Positions 8,206 through 16,225 of a DNA stretch of 64,000 bases are shown piece after piece; position 1 is the stretch's first letter; every line of letters starts with the position of its first letter. The position numbers were made by a program, and so were the translations under genes. The DNA lies in contig NZ_VTYQ01000005.1 in assembly GCF_013113835.1 (NCBI RefSeq), positions 434,001 through 498,000 on the forward strand, given 5' to 3'. Origin of the DNA: Vibrio sp. RE88. GTDB taxonomy: Bacteria > Pseudomonadota > Gammaproteobacteria > Enterobacterales > Vibrionaceae. Below the pieces are notes generated by a model, which ran no database searches, had not been told where the DNA came from, and worked only from the letters and a program-made list of their open reading frames with translations.

Positions 8206-9381
8206 ATGTTTAATGAAGAGCGTCGATTTGAACAACCTATTCGCTGGGCGATGGTCGGAGGCGGGCGTGGTAGCCAGATTGGTTATTCTCACCGTAACGC
8301 TGCGCAGCGCGATGGCTTATTTAAGTTAGTTGCGGGTGCATTAGATTTGGATGCCGAGCGTTGTCGTGATTTCGGCACCAATTTAGGTGTGGACAGCGAT
8401 CGTTGCTACTCAAGTTATAAAGAGATGTTTGCCGTCGAAGCGAAGAGAGAGGACGGTATTCAGGCAGTGTCAATCGCAACGCCGAACTCAACTCACTACG
8501 AGATCTGTAAAGCGGCGCTGGAAGCTAATCTGCACGTAGTGTGCGAAAAACCGATCACCTTTACTGTGGCTGAAGCCGAAGAACTGAAAACCATCGCAGC
8601 GCAGAACAACCGCGTGCTTGGCGTCATGTACGGCTATACGGGTTTCCCTATGGTTCAGCAGGCGCGTGAGATGGTTCAACGTGGTGATTTGGGTGAGATA
8701 CGTGTCGTAAACATGACCTTTGCGCATGGTTTCCACAACATCGAGCATGAAAAGAATGACCCTGGTTTGAAGTGGCGTGTGAGTCCTGAAGTCTCGGGCC
8801 CTACTTATGTGATCGGTGACATTGGTACCCACGCTTTTTACCTGTGCGAAATGATCACAGGGTTGGAGGTCAAACGTCTGGCTTGTATGCGCCAAAGCTT
8901 CATTGAATCACGTGCTCCTCTGGAAGATAACGCTCATGTGATGATGGAATTTGAAGGCGGTGCAGTAGGTACATTGTGGGCGTCTGCGGTTAACTCGGGG
9001 GCTATGCATCAGCAGAAGATTCGCATCGTTGGTGAAAAAGCATCCATTGAGTGGTGGGATGAGCATCCAAACCAACTGAAGTATGAAATTCAGGGTGAGC
9101 CACCACGTTTATTAGACCGTGGTATGGGTTACCTGCATAATGACGCCGAGGGCGTGGCCTCGAACCGCATTGGCGGTGGTCATGCGGAAGGTTACTTCGA
9201 GTCTTGGGCGAACCTTTACCACCGTTTTGCTCTCGCGTTTCAGGCGGCGAATAACGACGATCAAGAAACTCTGGCAAACCTATGGTATCCGGGCATTGAT
9301 GCGGGTATCGAAGGCGTGCGTCTGTGTGAGAAGTGTGTTGAATCCGCTGACCAGAACGCCACTTGGGTTGACTACAAATAG
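8206..9381 (+). CDS. Gfo/Idh/MocA-family dehydrogenase of the inositol cluster
   Basis: A 391-residue NAD(P)-dependent oxidoreductase. The Rossmann start is VGGGRGSQIGYSH, the EKP motif is VVCEKPITF near residue 120, and the catalytic Asp/His pair is in GDIGTHAFYL. It is longer than IolG at 15195 and only distantly alike. Enzymes of this kind in iol loci act on scyllo- or D-chiro-inositol or their keto forms, or on deoxy-sugar acids; the substrate here is not certain. Gap to iolC is 26 bp, so they are cotranscribed. Its presence together with IolG suggests use of more than one inositol isomer. Confidence 0.85.
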   Translation: MFNEERRFEQPIRWAMVGGGRGSQIGYSHRNAAQRDGLFKLVAGALDLDAERCRDFGTNLGVDSDRCYSSYKEMFAVEAKREDGIQAVSIATPNSTHYEICKAALEANLHVVCEKPITFTVAEAEELKTIAAQNNRVLGVMYGYTGFPMVQQAREMVQRGDLGEIRVVNMTFAHGFHNIEHEKNDPGLKWRVSPEVSGPTYVIGDIGTHAFYLCEMITGLEVKRLACMRQSFIESRAPLEDNAHVMMEFEGGAVGTLWASAVNSGAMHQQKIRIVGEKASIEWWDEHPNQLKYEIQGEPPRLLDRGMGYLHNDAEGVASNRIGGGHAEGYFESWANLYHRFALAFQAANNDDQETLANLWYPGIDAGIEGVRLCEKCVESADQNATWVDYK

Positions 9382-9407
9382 TCCAGAGATCACAGAGAGG
9401 GAACGAT

Positions 9408-10400
9408 ATGACCAAGATTACTATCGAACACGATCGTCAACTCGATGCCATCGTGCTGGGACGAGCTGGTGTGGATCTCTACGCGCGCGAACTGAATACT
9501 GATATTCAGGATATTTCCGGATTCAACAAGTTCGTGGGTGGCTCTGCCGCTAACATTGCGGTCGCGGTAAACAAGCTCGGAGGCAAAGTCGGTTTCATTG
9601 GCTGTGTGGCAAAAGATTCATTTGGTGATTACGTCAAACACTATATGAGTGGTTTGGGGATCAATCTGAACGGCATGATGACGGATGATTCTGGCTCACG
9701 GACCTCAGTTGCATTCACCGAGATGAAACCTTCCGACTGCGACGTGCTGATTTATCGTAACAACGCGTCGGATCTGACGCTCAAACCGGAGCAAATTGAC
9801 GCTGACTATATCGCCAGCTCTAAGGTGTTGATTGTTACGGGAACGGCGTTAGCACAAAGCCCAAGCCGAGAGGCGACGTTGCTTGCGATGCAGTATGCAA
9901 GATCCAGCGGCACCTTGGTGGTACTGGATGTAGATTACCGCCCATATTCATGGCGCACAGACGTCGACGCTTCTATCTATTTTGGTATTGCATCTCAACT
10001 GTCAGACATCGTGATTGGTAACCGTGAAGAGTTCGACATGATGGAAACCGTTGTCGCACCGGGTAATAAAGATGATGACGCAACCGCGCAGCGGTTCCTG
10101 ACGGGCTCAACTCAGGTCGTCATCATCAAAGCCGGAGAACTAGGCTCAAAAGTCTATGGCCGCGATGGCAGTTACTTCGAGCAGGGGATTTTCCCAGTCG
10201 AAGTGACCAAGCCATTTGGTTCGGGTGATTCCTTTGCTGGAGGTGTCATCTGGACACTGGTCAACGGCGGTGAGCTGGAGCAAGCGGTCAAACATGGTTC
10301 TGCGGCTGCAGCGATCAATGTCAGTGGCACCAGCTGTACGGAAGCCATGCCAACCAGAGAAGCGCTGTTTAATTTTATTGAGACCAGAGAACAACGTTAA
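9408..10400 (+). CDS. iolC: 5-dehydro-2-deoxygluconokinase
   Basis: A 330-residue PfkB/ribokinase-family sugar kinase. IolC (EC 2.7.1.92) phosphorylates 2-deoxy-5-keto-D-gluconate at O-6. The substrate-side motif FVGGSAANIAVAVNKLGG is near residues 42-59, and the catalytic anion-hole motif KPFGSGDSFAGG with the Asp base is near residues 268-279. Start ATG 9408 follows AGAGAGGGAACGAT. Unlike some alphaproteobacterial forms there is no C-terminal DUF2090 fusion. A 119-bp gap with a terminator-like structure separates it from the next gene. Confidence 0.95.
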   Translation: MTKITIEHDRQLDAIVLGRAGVDLYARELNTDIQDISGFNKFVGGSAANIAVAVNKLGGKVGFIGCVAKDSFGDYVKHYMSGLGINLNGMMTDDSGSRTSVAFTEMKPSDCDVLIYRNNASDLTLKPEQIDADYIASSKVLIVTGTALAQSPSREATLLAMQYARSSGTLVVLDVDYRPYSWRTDVDASIYFGIASQLSDIVIGNREEFDMMETVVAPGNKDDDATAQRFLTGSTQVVIIKAGELGSKVYGRDGSYFEQGIFPVEVTKPFGSGDSFAGGVIWTLVNGGELEQAVKHGSAAAAINVSGTSCTEAMPTREALFNFIETREQR

Positions 10401-10431
10401 GTGTCGGAATGCCACTAGCGTCTTAGGTCTT

Positions 10432-10493
10432 GCCGGGCCAGTGTGATCAATAATGATCACCGACTACCTACCATCGTGGCCCGGCTTTCTTTT
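10432..10493 (+). terminator. Nested hairpin, possible attenuator inside the iol operon
   Basis: Outer 9-bp arms GCCGGGCCA (10432-10440) and TGGCCCGGC (10477-10485) are followed by TTTCTTTT. Inside the loop a second perfect hairpin GTGATCA-ATAA-TGATCAC (10443-10460) can form. The long inner loop is unusual for a plain terminator. It sits between iolC and the first iolB-like gene and could reduce read-through into the distal genes. Confidence 0.6.
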
Positions 10494-10519
10494 GGTCAGT
10501 CAGTATTAAAGGAAGAACA

Positions 10520-11392
10520 ATGGGAAAGCATATTCCACCTTTTGATAACCACAATGAAGCGATTATTGATGTCAATGATGACACTACGCCGTTGTGTTAT
10601 TTCAATCACGTTCGCCTTGCTCAGGGTGAAACGTTCGATTACACGTTAGACGACTACGAGACGGTTGTCGTTCTGGCTGGAGGCACTTGTAGTGTAACTG
10701 TCACTGAACAAAGCGGGCAAACACATGCTTTCGACAATATTGGTCAGCGTGAATCCGTCTGGAACGGAAACCCTGAATCCGTCTACGTTCCTGTGGGTAT
10801 GACAGCCAAGCTTGAGTGTGTCAGTGACCATGCGGATATCATGATCGCAGGTGGTCGATTTGAAGAGGCACTGTCTCCTTTCTGTGTTCGTCAAAACGAT
10901 GTCGACATCGTTCAATACGGATCCGACGATACAAAAACACACCGTAAGATCAAGCACGTACTAGGGCAGAGCAACGCGGACAAGCGTGGTCGCCTACTGG
11001 TGAGTGAGTTGTTTACGGTTGGCGCTGGTGGTTGGTCGGGCTTCCCGCCACATAAGCACGATGAAGACCGCGTCAAAGAAGATGGCAGCAAAGAAACCCT
11101 TTATGAAGAGGTGTATCAATTCCGCTTTAACCCAGACTTCGGCTTCGGTGCTCAGTTTCTGTATGAACATGAAGACGACTTTGGCCCGGTTTACCACGTG
11201 CGTACTGGCTCTGTCATAGCGATAGACAAAGGGTACCACCCGAGTGTTGCTGCCCCTGGGTACGAAATGTATTACTTCACGATCATCGTGGGTAAGACAT
11301 CTAAGTCACTGATTCAACACTTTGATCCGCATCATGAGTATCAAGTTGAAACCATTCCGGGCATCAAGGACATGATCGCCAAATTCAAATAG
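10520..11392 (+). CDS. IolB-family cupin, divergent paralog
   Basis: A 290-residue bicupin of the KduI/IolB family (5-deoxy-glucuronate isomerase type). The C-terminal cupin keeps the metal motif SGFPPHKHDED, the LYEEVYQFRF glutamate and the DKGYHPSVAAPGYEMYYFTIIVG strand. It differs clearly from the standard IolB at 14220: it lacks the VHNILPD segment, has an insertion after HKHDED and a different N-terminal half. It may be a second 5-deoxyglucuronate isomerase or act on a related uronate. Start ATG 10520 follows AAAGGAAGAACA. It is 9 bp upstream of iolJ. Confidence 0.8.
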   Translation: MGKHIPPFDNHNEAIIDVNDDTTPLCYFNHVRLAQGETFDYTLDDYETVVVLAGGTCSVTVTEQSGQTHAFDNIGQRESVWNGNPESVYVPVGMTAKLECVSDHADIMIAGGRFEEALSPFCVRQNDVDIVQYGSDDTKTHRKIKHVLGQSNADKRGRLLVSELFTVGAGGWSGFPPHKHDEDRVKEDGSKETLYEEVYQFRFNPDFGFGAQFLYEHEDDFGPVYHVRTGSVIAIDKGYHPSVAAPGYEMYYFTIIVGKTSKSLIQHFDPHHEYQVETIPGIKDMIAKFK

Positions 11393-11401
11393 GGAGCTTT
11401 T

Positions 11402-12229
11402 ATGCTGGTTAATTTAAAGGATTTGCTGCCGGAAGCGGCGGCAGGGGATTTTGCTGTTCCTTGTTTTAACGTTTTTGGCTATGAAGACGCCAAAGCCGTT
11501 GTTGAAGCGACTGAGGAAACCAATCGCTCGGTCATTCTGGCGTGCAACAAAGACGTGGTGGATTTTTATGGTGTTGAAACTGCAGCATCCATGTTTCTCA
11601 ATCTTGCTAAGCAGAGCAGTGCGCCGGTTTGTTTGCACCTTGACCACACTTACGAGGAAGAGATTGTTTTCCGTGCACTCAAAGCTGGCTTTAGCTCAGT
11701 CATGTTTGATGGCTCGCAACTGACACTGGATGAGAACATCAGTCGTACGCGTAATGTCGCGCGCGTTGCTCATGCCTTGGGAGCGAGTGTTGAAGGTGAA
11801 ATCGGTTCAGTGCCGTATGAAGAAGGTCGTGATCACATTAAGTCGATATACACCAGCCCGCAAGATGCCCAGCGATTTGCTGAAGAAAGTGAAGCTGATT
11901 GTGTCGCGATATCGGTCGGCAACATTCACCGCCTTACTCAGCCTGTCTGCGAGATAGATTTTGGCTTGCTTGATCAAATTGCTGCGCAAGTTGATATTCC
12001 TCTGGTGATTCACGGCACCAGCGGTATTCGTGAAGTGGACATGCTCAAGCTTAAGCAGAGCCGTGTTGCCAAATTTAATATCGGTACCTGTCTGAGACAG
12101 GCATTCGGTCACGGACTGCGCGATTTGCTCAATCAAGAGCCGGATAAGTTCGATCGTTTGTACTTTATGCAGAAAGTCATACCCGCGGTAAGACAGGAAG
12201 CAATCCGAAACTTTGAAATTCTGGCTTAA
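11402..12229 (+). CDS. iolJ: 6-phospho-5-dehydro-2-deoxy-D-gluconate aldolase
   Basis: A 275-residue class II (zinc) aldolase of the fructose-bisphosphate aldolase type. In inositol breakdown IolJ (EC 4.1.2.29) cleaves the phosphorylated deoxyketogluconate to dihydroxyacetone phosphate and malonate semialdehyde. Zinc-ligand segments are visible: VCLHLDHTYEEE near residue 78-89, VEGEIGS near 132, SVGNIHR near 170 and LVIHGTSGI near 200. Start ATG 11402 follows AGGGAGCTTTT, 9 bp after the preceding gene. The malonate semialdehyde product would need an IolA-type dehydrogenase, which is not in this window. Confidence 0.92.
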   Translation: MLVNLKDLLPEAAAGDFAVPCFNVFGYEDAKAVVEATEETNRSVILACNKDVVDFYGVETAASMFLNLAKQSSAPVCLHLDHTYEEEIVFRALKAGFSSVMFDGSQLTLDENISRTRNVARVAHALGASVEGEIGSVPYEEGRDHIKSIYTSPQDAQRFAEESEADCVAISVGNIHRLTQPVCEIDFGLLDQIAAQVDIPLVIHGTSGIREVDMLKLKQSRVAKFNIGTCLRQAFGHGLRDLLNQEPDKFDRLYFMQKVIPAVRQEAIRNFEILA

Positions 12230-12293
12230 AGAATTTCCAGAATAGATAGCTTGATGTATTCAGTTGTGCACCAATCAGTTATTATTTGAATTA

Positions 12294-12305
12294 GAAAAGC
12301 TTTTC
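12294..12305. promoter_or_regulatory. Palindrome before iolR
   Basis: GAAAAGCTTTTC is a perfect 12-bp palindrome ending just before the GAGGAG ribosome site of iolR. It shares the GAAA...TTTC arms of the other iol boxes, with a shorter centre, and could give autoregulation. Confidence 0.4.
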
Positions 12306-12322
12306 GAGGAGAAGTGCAGGGT

Positions 12323-13168
12323 ATGACAGTGGAAAACAGCCAGGTGGAATTGGTTCCTGCGGATTTAGATACATTACGTGATCGTGTGGTAAAGCGCTAC
12401 GACAGGCTCAGCCAGCGTTTACAGCAGGTAGCGGATTTTGTGATGGCCCAGCCTATGTTGGTGGCTGTCGAAACCATGGCGACCATTGCCGAGCAAGCGA
12501 ACGTGCCGCTCTCTACGCTGAGCCGTTTTGCCAATACTATGGGCTTCTCAGGCTTTAGCCAGATGCAGGCGTTGTTCCGTGAGCAGTACCTGAATCGCCC
12601 GCGCGATTATAAAGAGCGTGTGCGACAGGCTCGTGAGCACGATGATATGGCATCGGATTCGCCAGCGGCCGTGTTCCAAGACTTCGGCCATGCCAATGTT
12701 GAAGCTATTGAGCAGTTACAAATAGCCGTTTCACCACAAAAACTCGAAAAAGCGGTTTCTCTGCTTGATGAAGCAGAAACCATCTACATTCAAGGCATGC
12801 GCCGCGCATATCCGGTTGCATTCTATCTCTGGTACGCACTGATGAAGTCAGACAATAACGTGGTCTTAATCGATGATCATGGCGGTATGCTGAAACCTCT
12901 GACAAAGCGTATGAACAAAAAAGATGTCCTGTTGTGTGTGACTTTCACGCCTTACGCACCAGAAACCAGTGAATTGGTGGAAAGTGCGCATGAGAAGCAG
13001 GTGCCTATCGTTGCTATTACCGACAACCAAATGACGGAAAATGGCAGCAAGTACGATGTTTGTTTTGAAGTGAAGGAAGGGGAAGTCATGGGCTTCCGCT
13101 CGCTCAGTAGCTCCATGTATCTGGCACAAACTCTGGCAGTCAGCCTGATGTGTCGGGAAATCGGTTAA
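12323..13168 (+). CDS. iolR: RpiR-family regulator of inositol genes
   Basis: A protein of about 281 residues with an N-terminal RpiR/HTH_6 helix-turn-helix (METMATIAEQANVPLSTLSRFANTMGF) and a C-terminal SIS sugar-phosphate-binding domain (YIQGMRRAYPVAFYLWYAL ... FTPYAPETSELVESA). It sits inside the iol cluster, where RpiR regulators act as repressors relieved by a pathway intermediate. ATG 12323 is preferred: the upstream GTG at 12314 lies only 2 bases from GAGGAG, too close for efficient initiation, although GGAG to the ATG is a rather long 11 bases. The likely targets are the GAAA...TTTC palindromes found upstream of iolE, iolR and the second iolB. Confidence 0.88.
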   Translation: MTVENSQVELVPADLDTLRDRVVKRYDRLSQRLQQVADFVMAQPMLVAVETMATIAEQANVPLSTLSRFANTMGFSGFSQMQALFREQYLNRPRDYKERVRQAREHDDMASDSPAAVFQDFGHANVEAIEQLQIAVSPQKLEKAVSLLDEAETIYIQGMRRAYPVAFYLWYALMKSDNNVVLIDDHGGMLKPLTKRMNKKDVLLCVTFTPYAPETSELVESAHEKQVPIVAITDNQMTENGSKYDVCFEVKEGEVMGFRSLSSSMYLAQTLAVSLMCREIG

Positions 13169-13240
13169 TTCTCACTTAATCGAAGGGTCACTATCCTCTG
13201 TGTGGCCCAAAATCTTTCAGACTCCCATTAAGGAGCTCTT

Positions 13241-14074
13241 ATGCGTTTTGCACTTCATGGCATGTGCTCGTTGCACAGTAACATCCTGTCCGATATTCGC
13301 CTTGCCAAAGAAACCGGATATCAGGGATTAGAAATCCATACCGAAAAACTCTGGCGTTATATTCATGCCGGATTTACCGCTGAGCAGTTTAAATCTCGTC
13401 TTGACCAGTTTGGTATCACGCCCAGTGCGATTGATATTATTGGTGGTGTTGAAACAACCGATAAAAACCAGCAGAAAACATTGTGGAAAGAGACAGAAAC
13501 CTTGTGTCAGTTTGCCGCCGATATTGGTGCGCCAACCATTCAGCTTAACGCCTTTGAAGGGCTGAACGGGCTTAGCGTCGAAGACAATATTCAACTGACG
13601 GCACGAAACATACGTTCCATTACCGATATTGGCCGAGACTTTGGCATCCGCTTTCAATACGAAGGTGCGGCATGGACACCCATCGCTAAACTCAGTGATT
13701 GCCTCAAATTGCATGATGCGGTGGCTAGAGACAATTTTGGTTTTGTGCTTGATACCTGGCATTTCTGGGCCTGCCGCGGCGCATCACCAGAAGAGTTCGC
13801 CTCGTTGGATTCATCCCTGATTTATAACGTCCACATTTCTGATGGCAAACGTCCTGAACCTAATCAAGAATGGCCTGACGAAAGGTCACTGCGCGGCTAT
13901 TTACCGGGTGATGGCGATATCCCGCTCAGAGAATATCTTGATGCTATTCGTGCCACTGGCTACGGCGGATTTTATTCCGGCGAGTTCCTAAATGATCAAC
14001 TGTGGGAACATGATCATCATGATGTCGCATCCGCGATGTTAGAGCGTATGAAGGGCTTACTTTTAACTAGCTAG
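13241..14074 (+). CDS. Sugar phosphate isomerase/epimerase, IolI type
   Basis: A 277-residue TIM barrel of the AP-endonuclease-2/xylose-isomerase-like family. Metal-ligand segments resemble IolI (2-keto-myo-inositol isomerase): FQYEGAAW, FVLDTWHFW, NVHISDGKR and FYSGEFLND. In the pathway an inosose isomerase or epimerase would convert other keto-inositols to the IolE substrate. A role on a related keto-cyclitol is equally possible, as IolH-like proteins share this fold. Start ATG 13241 follows TTAAGGAGCTCTT. It lies 72 bp after iolR. Confidence 0.75.
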   Translation: MRFALHGMCSLHSNILSDIRLAKETGYQGLEIHTEKLWRYIHAGFTAEQFKSRLDQFGITPSAIDIIGGVETTDKNQQKTLWKETETLCQFAADIGAPTIQLNAFEGLNGLSVEDNIQLTARNIRSITDIGRDFGIRFQYEGAAWTPIAKLSDCLKLHDAVARDNFGFVLDTWHFWACRGASPEEFASLDSSLIYNVHISDGKRPEPNQEWPDERSLRGYLPGDGDIPLREYLDAIRATGYGGFYSGEFLNDQLWEHDHHDVASAMLERMKGLLLTS

Positions 14075-14150
14075 TCGTTTCAGTATTTGAACCACCTTGG
14101 GCTATTTGTTACTCAGTCCACAAAATGAATATTTCAAACTAAAATATTAG

Positions 14151-14166
14151 TGAAATAATTATTTCA
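14151..14166. promoter_or_regulatory. IolR-type palindrome before iolB
   Basis: TGAAATAATTATTTCA is a perfect 16-bp palindrome 53 bp upstream of the iolB start, with a smaller relative TGAA-TAT-TTCA at 14126-14136. Its TGAAA-N6-TTTCA pattern is the same as the box at 5072, suggesting a second IolR-controlled promoter for iolB-iolG. Confidence 0.6.
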
Positions 14167-14219
14167 TTTGATAGTGTAATGGAAAATTCGTTTTATTGTG
14201 AAGAATGGAGTGTCTCGCA

Positions 14220-15050
14220 ATGTCGTATCTGCTTTCCAAATATCAGCCCGATGGTGCACAAGGGCTTGTGCAGTCTATTACGCCGCAATCGGCTGGTTGG
14301 CAATACGTTGGCTTTAAGGTCTATGAGTTGAACGTTGGTGATTCGATACAACTGGATGCTAATGAGGATGAGCTTTGTCTGGTATTGGTCGCTGGTAAAG
14401 CGACCATTTCTACCGATAGCCAGAGTTTTGAAAACATCGGTCAGCGTATGTCTCCGTTTGAAAAAACAAAGCCTTACGCTGTGTATGTGGCGCCAAAAGA
14501 AACGGTGCAGGTTGTGGCAAATACTCAGCTTGAACTGGCCGTATGTCAGGCGCCGGGGAAGGGAAACTTTCCAACTCGCTTGATCGCTCCGCAAGATATT
14601 GATGCGGAACACCGCGGTCAGGGACAGAATCAGCGCTATGTGCACAATATTCTTCCTGACGACAAAGAAGCAGACAGCTTGTTAGTGGTTGAGGTGTACA
14701 CCGATGAAGGCTGCACCAGTTCGTATCCGAGTCATAAACACGATCAAGATGCAGAGCCTGCGGAAACCTATCTCGAAGAAACCTACTACCACCGACTCGA
14801 TCCTGAGCAAGGGTTCTGTATGCAGCGCGTGTATACCGATGATCGCGAGCTGGATGAGTGCATGGCTGTTTATAATAAAGACGTGGTTATGGTGCCAAAA
14901 GGTTACCACCCAGTAGCGACAATGGCGGGCTATAACAGCTACTACCTCAATGTGATGGCTGGCCCAACCCGAAAATGGTTGTTCACATGGGAAAAAGACC
15001 ACGCTTGGATCAATTCTGAGCAATACGCCAAGGGTTCCGATACTGAGTGA
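14220..15050 (+). CDS. iolB: 5-deoxy-glucuronate isomerase
   Basis: A 276-residue bicupin closely following the standard IolB pattern: MSYLLSKY at the start, FENIGQRMSPFE, the VHNILPDD segment, metal motif SYPSHKHDQD near residue 172, ETYYHRLDPEQGF, and YYLNVMAGPTRKW at the end. IolB (EC 5.3.1.30) converts 5-deoxy-D-glucuronate to 2-deoxy-5-keto-D-gluconate. The frame can start five codons earlier at 14205, but ATG 14220 has GGAG 9 bases upstream and matches the family start. It is separated from iolG by 144 bp containing a hairpin. Confidence 0.93.
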   Translation: MSYLLSKYQPDGAQGLVQSITPQSAGWQYVGFKVYELNVGDSIQLDANEDELCLVLVAGKATISTDSQSFENIGQRMSPFEKTKPYAVYVAPKETVQVVANTQLELAVCQAPGKGNFPTRLIAPQDIDAEHRGQGQNQRYVHNILPDDKEADSLLVVEVYTDEGCTSSYPSHKHDQDAEPAETYLEETYYHRLDPEQGFCMQRVYTDDRELDECMAVYNKDVVMVPKGYHPVATMAGYNSYYLNVMAGPTRKWLFTWEKDHAWINSEQYAKGSDTE

Positions 15051-15138
15051 TTAGTCTGAGTAAGAACTTATATCGCTAAAGTTTGAGCGTACATTAGCGC
15101 TCCTGAAAAGTGCGTCACCCCCAATCACGCACGTTTAT

Positions 15139-15162
15139 GCCCACTGAGATATGCCAGTGGGC
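15139..15162 (+). terminator. Hairpin between iolB and iolG
   Basis: Arms GCCCACTG (15139-15146) and CAGTGGGC (15155-15162) with an 8-base loop, followed by a pyrimidine-rich CTCTTTCCT. A weak terminator or attenuator before iolG. Confidence 0.45.
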
Positions 15163-15194
15163 CTCTTTCCTACCTAATCTGTAAGGAGTACAGA

Positions 15195-16178
15195 ATGTTT
15201 AATATCGCACTGTTTGGAGCAGGGCGGATTGGACAAGTGCATGCTGTTAACATTGCCAATCACCCAGAAACCCGTTTGTTTTCTGTCATCGACCCTTATG
15301 ACGTTAATGCCAATCTGCTGTGTCAGCAGCATGGCGCTAAGCGACAGAGTATCGAAGAAGCAATGCAAGACAGTGAGATTGATGCTGTGTGTATTTGTTC
15401 TGCAACGGATACCCACGCAGATTTGATCGAACTGGCGGCAAAAGCAGGGAAAGCCATCTTCTGTGAGAAACCGATCGATCTCGACTTGAGCCGAGTCAGA
15501 GACTGTTTAGCGGTGGTTAACCAGCATCAAGTTCCGATGCTAGTCGGTTTTAACCGACGTTACGATCCTCAATTCAGAGCGCTGAAAGACAAGCTGAATC
15601 AGGGAGCAATTGGTGAGCCGGCAACGCTGACTATCACGTCTCGCGATCCAGAACCACCGGGCGCTGATTACGTTAAGGTGTCTGGAGGCATGTTCCGCGA
15701 CATGACGATTCACGACTTAGACATGGCGCGTTTTATTCTTGGAGAAGATCCTGTTTCCATTGCGGCGCATGGCAGCTGTAAAGTGAGCCCGGAAATCGGA
15801 GCTGCGGGTGATATCGACACTGGTGTTTTGGTGTTGGAATTTCCTTCCGGTGCAATGGCAACGATCCAGAACAGCCGCCGTTCAGGCTATGGTTATGATC
15901 AGCGTATCGAGCTTCATGGTGAGCTTGGCATGCTTCAGGCAGCGAACCAAAATGAAAACTTGGTTAGCCAGCTTAGCGACCAGGGCAGGCAATCAGCCAA
16001 GCCAATGCATTTCTTCCTAGAGCGATACAAAGACGCTTACATCGCGGAATGGCAACACTTTGTTGATGTGCTCAATGGCGCTGAGCCAGAGTGCTCAGGT
16101 GAAGATGGCGAATATGCACTCAGATTGGCCGATGCGGCGCTGGAATCAATGCGTAGCAAAAAGACCGTTTCACTATAA
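15195..16178 (+). CDS. iolG: Inositol 2-dehydrogenase
   Basis: A 327-residue Gfo/Idh/MocA dehydrogenase. The Rossmann motif is GAGRIGQVHA at residues 7-16, the EKP motif is IFCEKPIDLD near residue 94, and the catalytic segment RDMTIHDLDMARF holds the Asp/His pair. IolG (EC 1.1.1.18) oxidises myo-inositol to 2-keto-myo-inositol, the IolE substrate. Start ATG 15195 follows TAAGGAGTACAGA. It is the last gene of the cluster and is followed at once by a very strong terminator. Confidence 0.93.
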   Translation: MFNIALFGAGRIGQVHAVNIANHPETRLFSVIDPYDVNANLLCQQHGAKRQSIEEAMQDSEIDAVCICSATDTHADLIELAAKAGKAIFCEKPIDLDLSRVRDCLAVVNQHQVPMLVGFNRRYDPQFRALKDKLNQGAIGEPATLTITSRDPEPPGADYVKVSGGMFRDMTIHDLDMARFILGEDPVSIAAHGSCKVSPEIGAAGDIDTGVLVLEFPSGAMATIQNSRRSGYGYDQRIELHGELGMLQAANQNENLVSQLSDQGRQSAKPMHFFLERYKDAYIAEWQHFVDVLNGAEPECSGEDGEYALRLADAALESMRSKKTVSL

Positions 16179-16187
16179 GAAATTAAA

Positions 16188-16211
16188 CCGGAAGCCCATT
16201 TGGGCTTCCGG
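16188..16211. terminator. Bidirectional terminator
   Basis: Perfect 11-bp arms (CCGGAAGCCCA / TGGGCTTCCGG) with a 2-base spacer lie between the convergent iolG and the CapD-like gene. T-rich sequence follows on the plus side (CTCGTTTTA) and on the minus side (TTTAATTTC). Confidence 0.85.
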
Positions 16212-16225
16212 CTCGTTTTATCTCG

